In this document: positions 26,395-35,812 of the stretch, piece by piece
Numbering within the stretch: position 1 is the first letter of the stretch
How the letters are laid out: each line of letters begins with the position of its first letter
DNA from: Mycobacterium sp. 141
GTDB taxonomy: Bacteria > Actinomycetota > Actinomycetes > Mycobacteriales > Mycobacteriaceae
Reading direction: 5' to 3'
DNA: 64,000 nucleotides
Assembly (NCBI RefSeq): GCF_000382405.1
Contig: NZ_KB908274.1
Span: 1-64,000, forward strand
The notes under the pieces: generated by a model
The model's input: the letters and a program-made list of their open reading frames with translations, nothing else
Database searches by the model: none
What the model was told of the DNA's origin: nothing
Made by a program: the position numbers and the translations under genes

Positions 26395-26407
26395 CTTTAA
26401 GTTAAAG
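26395..26407. promoter_or_regulatory. 13-bp perfect AT-rich palindrome
   Basis: CTTTAAGTTAAAG is a perfect palindrome around a central G, unusual in this GC-rich context, between imuA' and the divergent lipoprotein gene. It could be an operator. Overlapping hairpins GCACGATC-N4-GATCGTGC (26444-26463) and GTGCG-N4-CGCAC (26460-26473) follow and share bases, so only one can form. Confidence 0.35.
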
Positions 26408-26528
26408 TTCGACTACCAAAACCACCTCGGAACGGGATCTGGTGCACGATCATCCGATCGTGCGTAATCGCACAACGCTTCGCCGAAAGCCAGCGCTCTA
26501 ATACCGGGGGACAAGTGAGGACACCACC

Positions 26529-26810
26529 ATGAGGTCTGGGCAATTGACTCGTCGGCTCGCCGTCATCGCAGGCGGCGCCGCAGTCGTCGGGATGATTTCG
26601 TTCACCGCATCGTGCGGTACCAAGGAGAAGGCCCCCGAGACGACGACGCCGACCACCACCACGACCACCACCACGACGACTCCGGCCACACCCGCACCGC
26701 CGCCATCGGTGGAGCCCACCGAGAAGTCGATCAACCCCACCGGCGGCAACCTGTTCACCCCCACGGTGAAGGCACCGCCCGCACCGACCGCCATCCCCGG
26801 CGACAACTAG
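26529..26810 (+). CDS. small Thr/Pro-rich lipoprotein
   Basis: A 93-residue lipoprotein: signal with LAVIAGGAAVVGMISF and lipobox FTASC (Cys near 29), then a Thr run (TTTPTTTTTTTTTT) and Pro-rich tail ending APTAIPGDN. The flexible mature part suggests a surface-exposed, possibly O-mannosylated linker. No folded domain. It sits between imuA' and the S53 protease, a position occupied by a small membrane protein (Rv3395A) in M. tuberculosis; equivalence is not proven. Confidence 0.78.
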   Translation: MRSGQLTRRLAVIAGGAAVVGMISFTASCGTKEKAPETTTPTTTTTTTTTTPATPAPPPSVEPTEKSINPTGGNLFTPTVKAPPAPTAIPGDN

Positions 26811-26844
26811 AACCTCGCGAGGTTCGTTCGTCAGTCGTCCGTCC

Positions 26845-28467
26845 ATGGCCGGGACTCGCGTCATCCCCGGATACGCACTACTGACGCTGATCCTGGCAGG
26901 AGCGTTGCTCCTGGCCTCGGACCTGCGGGTTACCCAAGCACCGGGCGTAAGGACTCCCATCGGGGGTCCTTACGCCCAGTTGCTTGCCGCCTCAACCGAT
27001 CTCGGGCCTTCGCGCAATGACTCGGTCCAGCTCACCGTCGTACTGCAGGGCCCGCACCGGCCGGCGGCGCTGTACACCTGGGCGGACGGTCGAGGGCTGT
27101 CGGTGCGATGGCGCGCGGGCGACCCGTGGGCCATCGTCGACGGTGCCTCTGATGCCATGGCAGCTGCCTTCGGTGTCGACATCCACGATTACCGGGGCAG
27201 ACGCGGCCAGGTGTTCTACGCCTCGCCGCAACAGCCGTCGACACCCGAACCGCTGCGCGGCGAGATCACCGAAGTCGGCCGTATCCTCAGCTACACCCCG
27301 CCCCGGATGTCCCGGCCGGACCTGTCGAACCTGCCCACCGACGTCCCCGACCGGGGACTGACCCCGACGGCGCTGCTCAATACCTACAACCTGAGCGAGC
27401 TGGCACAGCAGGGCTACACCGGCAAGGGCACCACCATCGTGATCTTCGCGTTCGACGGTTTCAACCAGACCGATCTGGACACCTTCGCCACCACCTTCAA
27501 TCTGCCCAGGTTCACCCCCACTCTGATCGGCGGACAGCCCAGCGAACCCCACGGCGAGACGACCATGGATCTGCAGGTCGCCCACGCCATTGCGCCCGAT
27601 GCGCGCAAGGTGGTGATCAATGCCCGGCCGACTGTCCAGGGAGACGGAGCCTACGAGAAGATCGGGCAGATGCTTCAGACGGCGGACTCCCAGTTCCCCG
27701 GTGCGGTCTGGAGCTTTTCCATCGGTTGGGGCTGCGACAAGCTGATCACCGCCGCCGATCTGGCCCCGGTCCGCTCCGCGCTGGTCACCGCACACTCCCA
27801 CGGCACCACGGCAGTCAATGCCAGCGGCGACCTGGCCGGCCTGGAATGCAAAGGCGGACAAGACTGGTCGTCACCTCCGGGACCCGACGACATCGGGTTG
27901 GACTCGGTCGCATCGCTGCCCGAGATCACCAATATCGGCGGCACCACGTTGTCCACCGACACGGATGGCGGCTGGCTGGCAGAACAGGCCTGGTTCGACG
28001 TACCACTGACGCAGGGCACCGGCGGCGGGGTTTCGGCGCTGTTCGACCGGCCGGACTGGCAGCGCGGTGTCACCGCGCCCGGCAGCACTGCAGCCGGCGG
28101 CGACCACAAGCGGCTCACCCCGGATGTGTCCGCGGTCGCCGACCCGTTCACCGGTGTGAAGATCGTGTTGAACAATCAGCTGTTGGTCGGTGGGGGCACG
28201 TCCCAATCGGCGCCGCTGTGGGCCGGCATGGCCGCGGTGATGGATCAGTATCTGCTCGCCAACGGTGGCCGGGAGCTGGGTGATCTCAATCCGCTGCTGT
28301 ACCGCATGGCCGCCGGGGCGCCACTGCCCGCCTTCCACGACGTCACGCTCGGCGGAAATGCGGTGGCCAGCGCCGGGCCGGGCTATGACCTGGTGACCGG
28401 GCTCGGAACACCCAACGTGGACAACCTCGTCAAGAACATCCTTGTCTGGCAGAGAGCGAACCCATGA
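26845..28467 (+). CDS. S53-family (sedolisin/kumamolisin-like) serine peptidase, exported
   Basis: A 540-residue secreted or membrane-tethered peptidase. An N-terminal hydrophobic segment (YALLTLILAGALLLASDL) is followed by a pro-kumamolisin-like activation domain (about 60-165) and the catalytic domain. The S53 catalytic residues are visible: E238 and D242 in HGETTMDLQVAHA, oxyanion Asp in NASGDLAG, and S453 in GGGTSQSAP. The C-terminal D-V-T-L-G-G-N and GPGYDLVTGLG resemble the calcium site. S53 enzymes usually work at acid pH. Its stop overlaps the start of a 12-codon mini-ORF by ATGA. Confidence 0.92.
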   Translation: MAGTRVIPGYALLTLILAGALLLASDLRVTQAPGVRTPIGGPYAQLLAASTDLGPSRNDSVQLTVVLQGPHRPAALYTWADGRGLSVRWRAGDPWAIVDGASDAMAAAFGVDIHDYRGRRGQVFYASPQQPSTPEPLRGEITEVGRILSYTPPRMSRPDLSNLPTDVPDRGLTPTALLNTYNLSELAQQGYTGKGTTIVIFAFDGFNQTDLDTFATTFNLPRFTPTLIGGQPSEPHGETTMDLQVAHAIAPDARKVVINARPTVQGDGAYEKIGQMLQTADSQFPGAVWSFSIGWGCDKLITAADLAPVRSALVTAHSHGTTAVNASGDLAGLECKGGQDWSSPPGPDDIGLDSVASLPEITNIGGTTLSTDTDGGWLAEQAWFDVPLTQGTGGGVSALFDRPDWQRGVTAPGSTAAGGDHKRLTPDVSAVADPFTGVKIVLNNQLLVGGGTSQSAPLWAGMAAVMDQYLLANGGRELGDLNPLLYRMAAGAPLPAFHDVTLGGNAVASAGPGYDLVTGLGTPNVDNLVKNILVWQRANP

Positions 28468-28537
28468 ATAGCCGGCGAGAAGCGAAGGCGGGTCCCGCAT
28501 GAATAGCCAGCGAGAAGCGAAGGCGGATCGCGCATGA
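28464..28537 (+). repeat. two chained 12-codon mini-ORFs (35-bp tandem repeat) linking two genes
   Basis: ATG 28464 opens MNSRREAKAGPA and stops at TGA 28502; ATG 28499 opens MNSQREAKADRA and stops at TGA 28537. Each junction is a 4-bp ATGA overlap: peptidase stop with mini-ORF 1, mini-ORF 1 with 2, and 2 with the zinc-ribbon gene start at 28534. The units repeat with a 35-bp period and differ at four or five bases. This may pass ribosomes from gene to gene. Confidence 0.7.
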
Positions 28538-30459
28538 AAACCGACCCAGGCCTTGTCGGTCCGGAGACGATGGAATGCGAGGTCTGCCAACTCGAGGTCC
28601 CCGCAGGCCGATACTGCGGGCTCTGCGGCGCTCCGCTGTCAGACCACCGGGGCAACGGTCCGCATTGGCTGCGGGCGCGGTCTTTCAGCGCGGCTCCGGG
28701 ACAGCCCCTACTGATCCCTTCGGTCGCCAGTTCGCTGTTCCCGCATCTGTCCCCACGGTCGCGGATGGCGTTCCTGATCGGCCTGGCACTGCTGTTGGCG
28801 GCACTGGTGGCCGCTGCCCTGTTCCGGCTGCCTGCCGCGCTCATCACCGTCGCCTCGCTCGGACTGCCTCTGCTGTTCGGAATGTACCTGCGGGAGTCCG
28901 ATGTTCATCGCGACGTCCCGAGCAGCACCCTGGTACTCACCGCACTGCTGGGCACGGGTCTCGGAGTCGGCTGGGTGCTGTTGACCGGCGAGGCGATGGC
29001 CCGCGCGTACGGCGTCCCGCTGGGCATGGGCATCACCGGATCGCGCATGCTGCGCGACAGTCTCGGGGTGTCCCTGGGCGGCATGGTGTTGATGCTGATA
29101 CCCGCGCTGGTAGTGCGCTTCACCCGGCAGGGAACACAAGAAGCGTTGGACGGCTACGCAATCGGCGCGTTCGGTGCGCTGACCTACTGTGCTGCGGCGA
29201 CGATGACCCGCCTGGCGCCGCAGTTCACCACCGGCATGGTGGCCCGCGACCGGCCGATGAGCGGGCTGCTGATCGAGGCCGGGATCCGCGGTGTCGCGGT
29301 ACCGACGACTGCTGTCGCGGTGGGCGGGCTGATCGGTACAGCATTGTGGTTCACCAGACCGCCCAACAAGGTTCACGTACACCGCGGGTTCGTGCGTGTC
29401 ACCCTGACCCTGTTCGCGGTCGGTGTGATGATCCTCTACGCCGGGCTCGGCCTGGTCGACATTGCGCGATTCCCCCAGTGGCTGCAGTTCGGGCTGCACA
29501 TCGCCTTGGCAGCGATCGCGCTGCTGCTCCTGCGGCTCGGTGTGCATCTGGCGCTGCTACACGAGGCCCAGGATGAGATCCACACCGATGAGCCGCTGCT
29601 GTGCATCCAATGCGGGCATGTTGTGCCCGACGCTCCTTTCTGCGCACACTGCGGTGCGGCCATCCATGCGTCGTCGCGCAGTTCGCGCGAAGCCCGCAGA
29701 ACGGGCCGGCCGATACGTCAGGACGAGCCGGGGGAGATCACGGTCGGGCTGCTGCCCGGCTACTCGATCCACAAGGGGACATTCACCGCTGCGCCCGTAC
29801 ACAAGACGTCGTACACCGGGTTGGCACTGGCCCTCGGGATCGTCATCGTCGTCGCGGCGGCCGGGTTGGTCGGCCTCTCGGCGGTGCTGCAGAAGCCGTC
29901 AGCACGCTACGTGTGCCCGCCGAACTGCGGCTCGCCACCGCTCGGACAACCCGTCACCATCAACCCCCTGTACACGGCGGCCGACAACTCGTTCACCGTG
30001 TCGTATCCGGCCGCGGGGTCGGCCTACAAGGTCAGCACCAACGATCACGGCGTGATGGCGAACCTACTGGCCGGCGACGGCGGCACCATGCAGCTGTTCA
30101 GCAGGCCGGCGGCCGGGAAATCACCGAAAGACATTGCGGTCCAACTGGTTCGCCAGACGTTCCCGGACACCAAGACCGCCTACGAGATCCCCAACACGAT
30201 GGTGGGCTATCAGCCCGGGTTCGGACTTGTCGCCGACTACTGGCCACAGGGCTCGACCAGCAGCTACGCCCGGATGCGGGTGATCATCATGGTGGCGGTC
30301 AAACATGATCTCGCGCTCATTGCCGCGGCCGTCGGACCCTACCGCGAATTCGGTCCGGACTCGGGTTCCGGCAAGCCGTCAGGCGCCAACCTGCAGCTCG
30401 CGCTTGATATGGGTAAGTATGTCAACAGTTTTCGCTGGCGCGGAGACCCCGCCCGGTAA
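28534..30459 (+). CDS. multi-pass membrane protein with two zinc ribbons
   Basis: A 641-residue protein. A CxxC...CxxC zinc ribbon lies at the N terminus (C15, C18, C28, C31), then about eight membrane segments (about 75-350), a second cytoplasmic zinc ribbon (C357, C360, C370, C373), one more membrane segment (about 428-450, ALALGIVIVVAAAGLVGLSA) and an external domain of about 190 residues that begins YVCPPNCGSPP. The outer domain resembles no family I can name. It is linked to the S53 peptidase by the ATGA mini-ORF chain, suggesting a shared envelope function. Confidence 0.82.
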   Translation: MKTDPGLVGPETMECEVCQLEVPAGRYCGLCGAPLSDHRGNGPHWLRARSFSAAPGQPLLIPSVASSLFPHLSPRSRMAFLIGLALLLAALVAAALFRLPAALITVASLGLPLLFGMYLRESDVHRDVPSSTLVLTALLGTGLGVGWVLLTGEAMARAYGVPLGMGITGSRMLRDSLGVSLGGMVLMLIPALVVRFTRQGTQEALDGYAIGAFGALTYCAAATMTRLAPQFTTGMVARDRPMSGLLIEAGIRGVAVPTTAVAVGGLIGTALWFTRPPNKVHVHRGFVRVTLTLFAVGVMILYAGLGLVDIARFPQWLQFGLHIALAAIALLLLRLGVHLALLHEAQDEIHTDEPLLCIQCGHVVPDAPFCAHCGAAIHASSRSSREARRTGRPIRQDEPGEITVGLLPGYSIHKGTFTAAPVHKTSYTGLALALGIVIVVAAAGLVGLSAVLQKPSARYVCPPNCGSPPLGQPVTINPLYTAADNSFTVSYPAAGSAYKVSTNDHGVMANLLAGDGGTMQLFSRPAAGKSPKDIAVQLVRQTFPDTKTAYEIPNTMVGYQPGFGLVADYWPQGSTSSYARMRVIIMVAVKHDLALIAAAVGPYREFGPDSGSGKPSGANLQLALDMGKYVNSFRWRGDPAR

Positions 30460-30474
30460 CCAACCCCTCCTACC

Positions 30475-30533
30475 GCGAGCAGACACTGCGGTACCCGACA
30501 CGCCGCAGTTTGGGTACCGCAGTGCCTGCTCGC
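30475..30533. repeat. intergenic palindrome, copy B (subfamily 1), probable bidirectional terminator
   Basis: The arms GCGAGCAGACACTGCGGTAC and GTACCGCAGTGCCTGCTCGC pair with one mismatch over 22 bp around a 15-base loop. It sits between the convergent zinc-ribbon gene and guaA. The stem is strong enough to terminate transcription from both sides. Related in sequence to copy A in inverse orientation. Confidence 0.82.
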
Positions 30534-30541
30534 GGGGAGAA

Positions 30542-32101
<1,560 letters not shown>

Positions 32102-32193
32102 CGGCTCAGTCTAGGAGTTGGCTGGTCCCCGTCCGCGTCGCCACCGCACAGAGGCACATTCCGCGAGTACGGGGCGCGGCATCAGCGCGGGGC

Positions 32194-34218
32194 TCACATC
32201 TTGATGGCCGGTATCAGCCTGTTGAGGTTCCACAGTCGGTCCCGCCGAGCGGACAGGCACGAGATCGTCATCGCTGCGGCCCAGATGATCACCAGCGCGA
32301 TGATGGCCTGCCATAGTCGGAAGTCGATACCGCCGAGGATGAGCTGACGTAAACCGTTGACGCCGTAGGTCATCGGATCGTACTTGTGGATCACCTGGAA
32401 CGGCTTCGACGTGGTTTCGACGGGATACATGCCGCCGGCGCTCACCAACTGCAGCATCAGCAACGCCATCACCAGCACGCGGCCCACCACCGGGCCGACG
32501 AGGGCGTTGATCGCCTGCGTGGCAGCGACGAACGCACACGAGATCAACACCATGAACCCGAGCATCGCGACCGGGTGCGCGGCGTGCATGCCGAGGGCGA
32601 ACCGCACCACGCAGTACAGGATGACTGCCTGGCAGAACCCGATCATCGCCGCGGGCAGGTAACTGGCGAGCACCACCCGGATCGCCGGCACCTCGGCGGC
32701 GACAGCACGGCTCTGCAGGGGCCGCAGGATCATCCACAGCACCAAAGCACCGAAGAACAGGGCCAGGGTGAGGAAGAACGGCGCCATACCGGTGCCGAAG
32801 TTCGGTGCGGCGTTCTCGTGTGAGGTTTCGAGATTGACCGGACCGCCGATCGTGTCGGCGATCGCATTCTTCTGCTGGGCACTCCAGTCGGGAACCTGCT
32901 TGGCGCCTTCGGCGAGTTTGGTCGCCAACTCGGCCGACCCCGACCGCAGCTGGGCGGTGCCCGATTTGAGCTGTGTCGCACCGTCGTCGAGTTTGACGAT
33001 ACCGCCGGCCAATTCAGCGCTGCCCGAGGACAGTTGCTGTGCTCCGTTACGCAGTTGCGTCAGCTTGTTGTTGAGGTCCTGGCCCGTGCTCCCGGCTTGG
33101 TTGAGCGCGGAGTTGAGCGGGCTGCCGGGAGCGCGCAGCGCAGTGGTCATCGAGATGGCCGCGTTCTCGGCGTCGGTGAGCTGCTGGCGGATCTGCGGGG
33201 TGAACTGGTGACCGCGCAGCTGGTCCTGGATCCCGCGGAGGGTTCCGGCGGCGTTGTTGGCCACGGGGTCTGGGCTCGCGGACAACTGGTCGATCACCGT
33301 CGTCAACGAATCGGCAGCGGCATCCTGCGCCGTCGCGATGCCACCGATCTGGTCGTTGGCCTGCTGCAGCGCGGTCGCGCCCTGCTGCAGCTGGTCGGTG
33401 TTGCCGCCGATCTGCGACAACGCCTTGGTCACCGTGACCAATGGATCGGTGGCCTTGATGATCCCGTCGGAGAGCTGCTTGGCACCAGCGGCCACCTGCG
33501 CCGAACCAGACCGGGCAGTGTGCAGGCCCGTCGCCAGTTGCCCGGCGCCGTCGTCGACTTTCACTGCTCCGTCGGCAAGCTGCTGAGCACCGTCGGCGGC
33601 TTGCTTGATACCCGCCCCGGACGAAACCACCACTGACAGCACCTGATTGACCGCCTGCCCGGAGATGCGGGTGGAAACGGCATTGAGCACCTGGTCGACG
33701 GCGGTGCGTCCGATACTCGACGAGATGTAGTTGTTGGCGTCGTTGTACACCGCAATCAGGTTCGCCCGCTTGGGTTCCCCGGTCACGGGCGACGCGATCG
33801 CCGCACTGAAGTCCGGCGGCAACTCCAGCATGAAGTAGTACTTGCCATGGTCGACGCCCTGGCGGGCCTCATCGAGGTCCATCACATGCCAGTCCAGGCT
33901 GGCGTCATCGGTGAGACTCTTGGCGATCTCGTCGCCCGCGTTGATCTTCTGCCCGGAGACCACGGTGCCCCGGTCGGAATTGACCAGCGCCACAGGCATC
34001 TTGTTGACGTGACCGAACGGGTCCCAGTACGCCCACAGGTACAGCGCACCGTAGACCAGTGGCAGCAGCATCAGCACGACGATCGCCAGCCGGGTCATCC
34101 GGCTGCGGCCGAAGCGCTTGATCTCCGAGCCGAGTGCGAGTCCAGCCAGTGGGGATGAGCCGCTTGCGCGAAGACCTTTCAGTGGGGATGAGCCGCTTGC
34201 GCGAAGACCGTTTGGCAT
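32194..34218 (-). CDS. YhgE/Pip-family membrane protein
   Basis: A 674-residue protein with one N-terminal membrane segment (about 43-60), a long external helical region (about 70-470) containing repeated heptad-like QLADGA/QLSDGI/LRSGSAELA motifs, and five to six C-terminal membrane segments of ABC-2 type (about 480-650). YhgE/Pip proteins include phage-infection proteins and type VII-associated or lipid-export partners; function here is unknown. The first 26 residues contain GLRASGSSPL twice, from a DNA repeat. It overlaps no neighbour but follows the ABC-like gene by 15 bp, suggesting an operon. Confidence 0.9.
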   Translation of the reverse strand: MPNGLRASGSSPLKGLRASGSSPLAGLALGSEIKRFGRSRMTRLAIVVLMLLPLVYGALYLWAYWDPFGHVNKMPVALVNSDRGTVVSGQKINAGDEIAKSLTDDASLDWHVMDLDEARQGVDHGKYYFMLELPPDFSAAIASPVTGEPKRANLIAVYNDANNYISSSIGRTAVDQVLNAVSTRISGQAVNQVLSVVVSSGAGIKQAADGAQQLADGAVKVDDGAGQLATGLHTARSGSAQVAAGAKQLSDGIIKATDPLVTVTKALSQIGGNTDQLQQGATALQQANDQIGGIATAQDAAADSLTTVIDQLSASPDPVANNAAGTLRGIQDQLRGHQFTPQIRQQLTDAENAAISMTTALRAPGSPLNSALNQAGSTGQDLNNKLTQLRNGAQQLSSGSAELAGGIVKLDDGATQLKSGTAQLRSGSAELATKLAEGAKQVPDWSAQQKNAIADTIGGPVNLETSHENAAPNFGTGMAPFFLTLALFFGALVLWMILRPLQSRAVAAEVPAIRVVLASYLPAAMIGFCQAVILYCVVRFALGMHAAHPVAMLGFMVLISCAFVAATQAINALVGPVVGRVLVMALLMLQLVSAGGMYPVETTSKPFQVIHKYDPMTYGVNGLRQLILGGIDFRLWQAIIALVIIWAAAMTISCLSARRDRLWNLNRLIPAIKM
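34148..34209 (-). repeat. 33-bp period tandem repeat at the N terminus of the YhgE gene
   Basis: Two identical 29-base units (34148-34176 and 34181-34209), each starting AGTGGGGATGAGCCGCTTGC on the plus strand, are separated by 4 bases. The 33-bp period keeps frame and encodes GLRASGSSPL twice. Confidence 0.85.
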
Positions 34219-34233
34219 CGTCAGTCCTTCCGG

Positions 34234-34938
34234 TCAGGATGCGGTGTGATCGTGCAGATCGTGGATGGGGGCGTCGACGCCGAGCGGGTTGGTGACCCCG
34301 ACCACGACGGTGCGCCGCGTCGCGATGGCGGCGAGACGTTCGACGGCGGTCGCGCGTCTGGTGTAGTCGCGGACTTGTTCGAGATCGCCGACGACCAGGA
34401 TCGGCCGGTCCGAGAACAGCGACAGGGTGACGCGTAGCAGGAACAGCTCGAGGTCGGACAGGTCACTGATGAAGTCCTTCGGCGACGGCGTCGGCACGTC
34501 ACCGAACACCTCGGCCAGTTCGGCCTCTCCGGCTTGGTCGGGCACCCGCGAATACCACGGCGCGAGCCACCGCCGCTGCTCGGCGACAACGGTCCGCACG
34601 GTCACTGAGTCCGGGAGATCGTCGATGTCGTCGAACGCCGCGATCGAGCAATGCCGGCGGATGGCTCGGGGCTGGGTGTCGCCGCATACGGTCACAGTTC
34701 CGTGGGTGGGCTTGAGGCGGCCGGCCAACGTCAGCAGCAGCGCGGTCTGCCCCCAGCCTCCGGGCATCTGGATCGCGTGAAAACCTCGCGTGAGTTCCAG
34801 GTCGATACCGGAGAACAGAGGCTCGTGTTCGCCGTCCACGCCGAGGCCGGTGGCGACTATCAGCGGCTTGTCGTCCGGTTCGGCCGGGCTCTCGCTGGGC
34901 TGCGCATCACCCTCGTCCGGTTCGTCCTCTGCGTGCAT
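34234..34938 (-). CDS. degenerate ABC-type ATPase subunit partnered with YhgE/Pip
   Basis: A 234-residue protein (start MHAEDEPDEGDAQPSE; GGAAAGAG upstream) that aligns along an ABC ATPase: LIVATGLGVDGEHEPLFSGI, a Walker A position MPGGWGQTALLLTLAG, and a Walker B position PILVVGDLEQVRD. The P-loop lysine is replaced by glutamine, and no LSGGQ signature is visible (LSDLELFLLRVTLSLF). It may not hydrolyse ATP. A longer ATG start at 34989 is possible. It precedes the YhgE gene and is divergent from the TetR gene. Confidence 0.78.
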   Translation of the reverse strand: MHAEDEPDEGDAQPSESPAEPDDKPLIVATGLGVDGEHEPLFSGIDLELTRGFHAIQMPGGWGQTALLLTLAGRLKPTHGTVTVCGDTQPRAIRRHCSIAAFDDIDDLPDSVTVRTVVAEQRRWLAPWYSRVPDQAGEAELAEVFGDVPTPSPKDFISDLSDLELFLLRVTLSLFSDRPILVVGDLEQVRDYTRRATAVERLAAIATRRTVVVGVTNPLGVDAPIHDLHDHTAS

Positions 34939-35041
34939 GCGGTGCTCTTTCCGTTGCCCGTCACCGGTCGGTCCGATACGAGGTGCCATTGCCGCCACCC
35001 CGCCGAACCACCGGATCAAAGTCTGCCATCCCGATAATTTC

Positions 35042-35057
35042 GATACTAATCAGTATC
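35042..35057. promoter_or_regulatory. TetR-type operator 1
   Basis: GATACTAATCAGTATC has perfect 6-bp arms (GATACT/AGTATC) around four bases. It lies in the divergent promoter region of the ABC-like and TetR genes. Confidence 0.8.
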
Positions 35058-35062
35058 CATTC

Positions 35063-35078
35063 GATACTAGTGAGTATG
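35063..35078. promoter_or_regulatory. TetR-type operator 2
   Basis: GATACTAGTGAGTATG has the same half-sites with one mismatch, centred 21 bp (two helical turns) from operator 1 and 10 bp before the TetR start codon. Two dimers could bind on one face of the DNA. Confidence 0.78.
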
Positions 35079-35087
35079 CTGCCGGGT

Positions 35088-35705
35088 ATGCCGTCCGTCA
35101 AACCCGCACGCACCAGGCCCACCCGCGGCGAGGTACGCGACCGAATCCTCGACGCAGCTCTGGAGGTGTTCGCCGCCGAAGGGTTCGCAGGCGCCACCAT
35201 CGACGCGATCGGTCAGGCCGCGGGTTTCACCAAGGGCGCGGTGTACTCCAACTTCGAATCCAAGGACGACCTGTTCCTGGCATTGCTGGACCGTCAGTTC
35301 GAGACCCGGGGTGAGCTGATCGCGACGGCTTTCGACAACAGTGGCGGCGACACGGCCGCCACTGCGCGGGCGTTGAGCCGGTCCATGCTGGAGTCCATCC
35401 ACACTCAGAACGAGTACTACGTCGTCCTCACCGAGTATTGGCTGCGTGCCGTGCGCGATCCACAACTGCGCGATCGGCTTATCGCGCGCCGCCGCGCCGC
35501 CGTCGAGCAGGCACTGCAGGTCGTCAACAATGTCGCGACCGCGTTGCCACGGCAGAATCTGCTGGCACTCGCTCAACTCGTCGTCACGATGTCGACGGGA
35601 GTCGCGATGGAGGAAGTGCTCCAGCCCGGGACGATCGACGAGACCATGCTGGCGCGCCTCATCACCGCGTTGGTCGAAGCGGCGCCGGACGCCGACGCGC
35701 GGTAG
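35088..35705 (+). CDS. TetR/AcrR-family transcriptional regulator
   Basis: A 205-residue repressor. The N-terminal helix-turn-helix (RDRILDAALEVFAAEGFAGA, then TIDAIGQAAGFTKGAVYSNF) is textbook TetR; the C-terminal ligand domain has EYWLRAVRDPQLRDRL. ATG 35088 is used because the earlier ATG at 35076 overlaps operator 2. It probably represses itself and the divergent ABC-like/YhgE unit through the two palindromes. Confidence 0.92.
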   Translation: MPSVKPARTRPTRGEVRDRILDAALEVFAAEGFAGATIDAIGQAAGFTKGAVYSNFESKDDLFLALLDRQFETRGELIATAFDNSGGDTAATARALSRSMLESIHTQNEYYVVLTEYWLRAVRDPQLRDRLIARRRAAVEQALQVVNNVATALPRQNLLALAQLVVTMSTGVAMEEVLQPGTIDETMLARLITALVEAAPDADAR

Positions 35706-35812
35706 GACAGGACACGATCCGCCGACCTCGGGACCATGACCGGCCCGCGGTCGATGATGGCAATCCGCCGGGTAGTACCGCATACCCGGATGTGACGACT
35801 TAAGGTGGCGTG

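Noticed and set aside
28464..28537. Short direct repeats considered as a CRISPR fragment
   Set aside because: Only two units, no spacers, and the units are coding and ATGA-linked.
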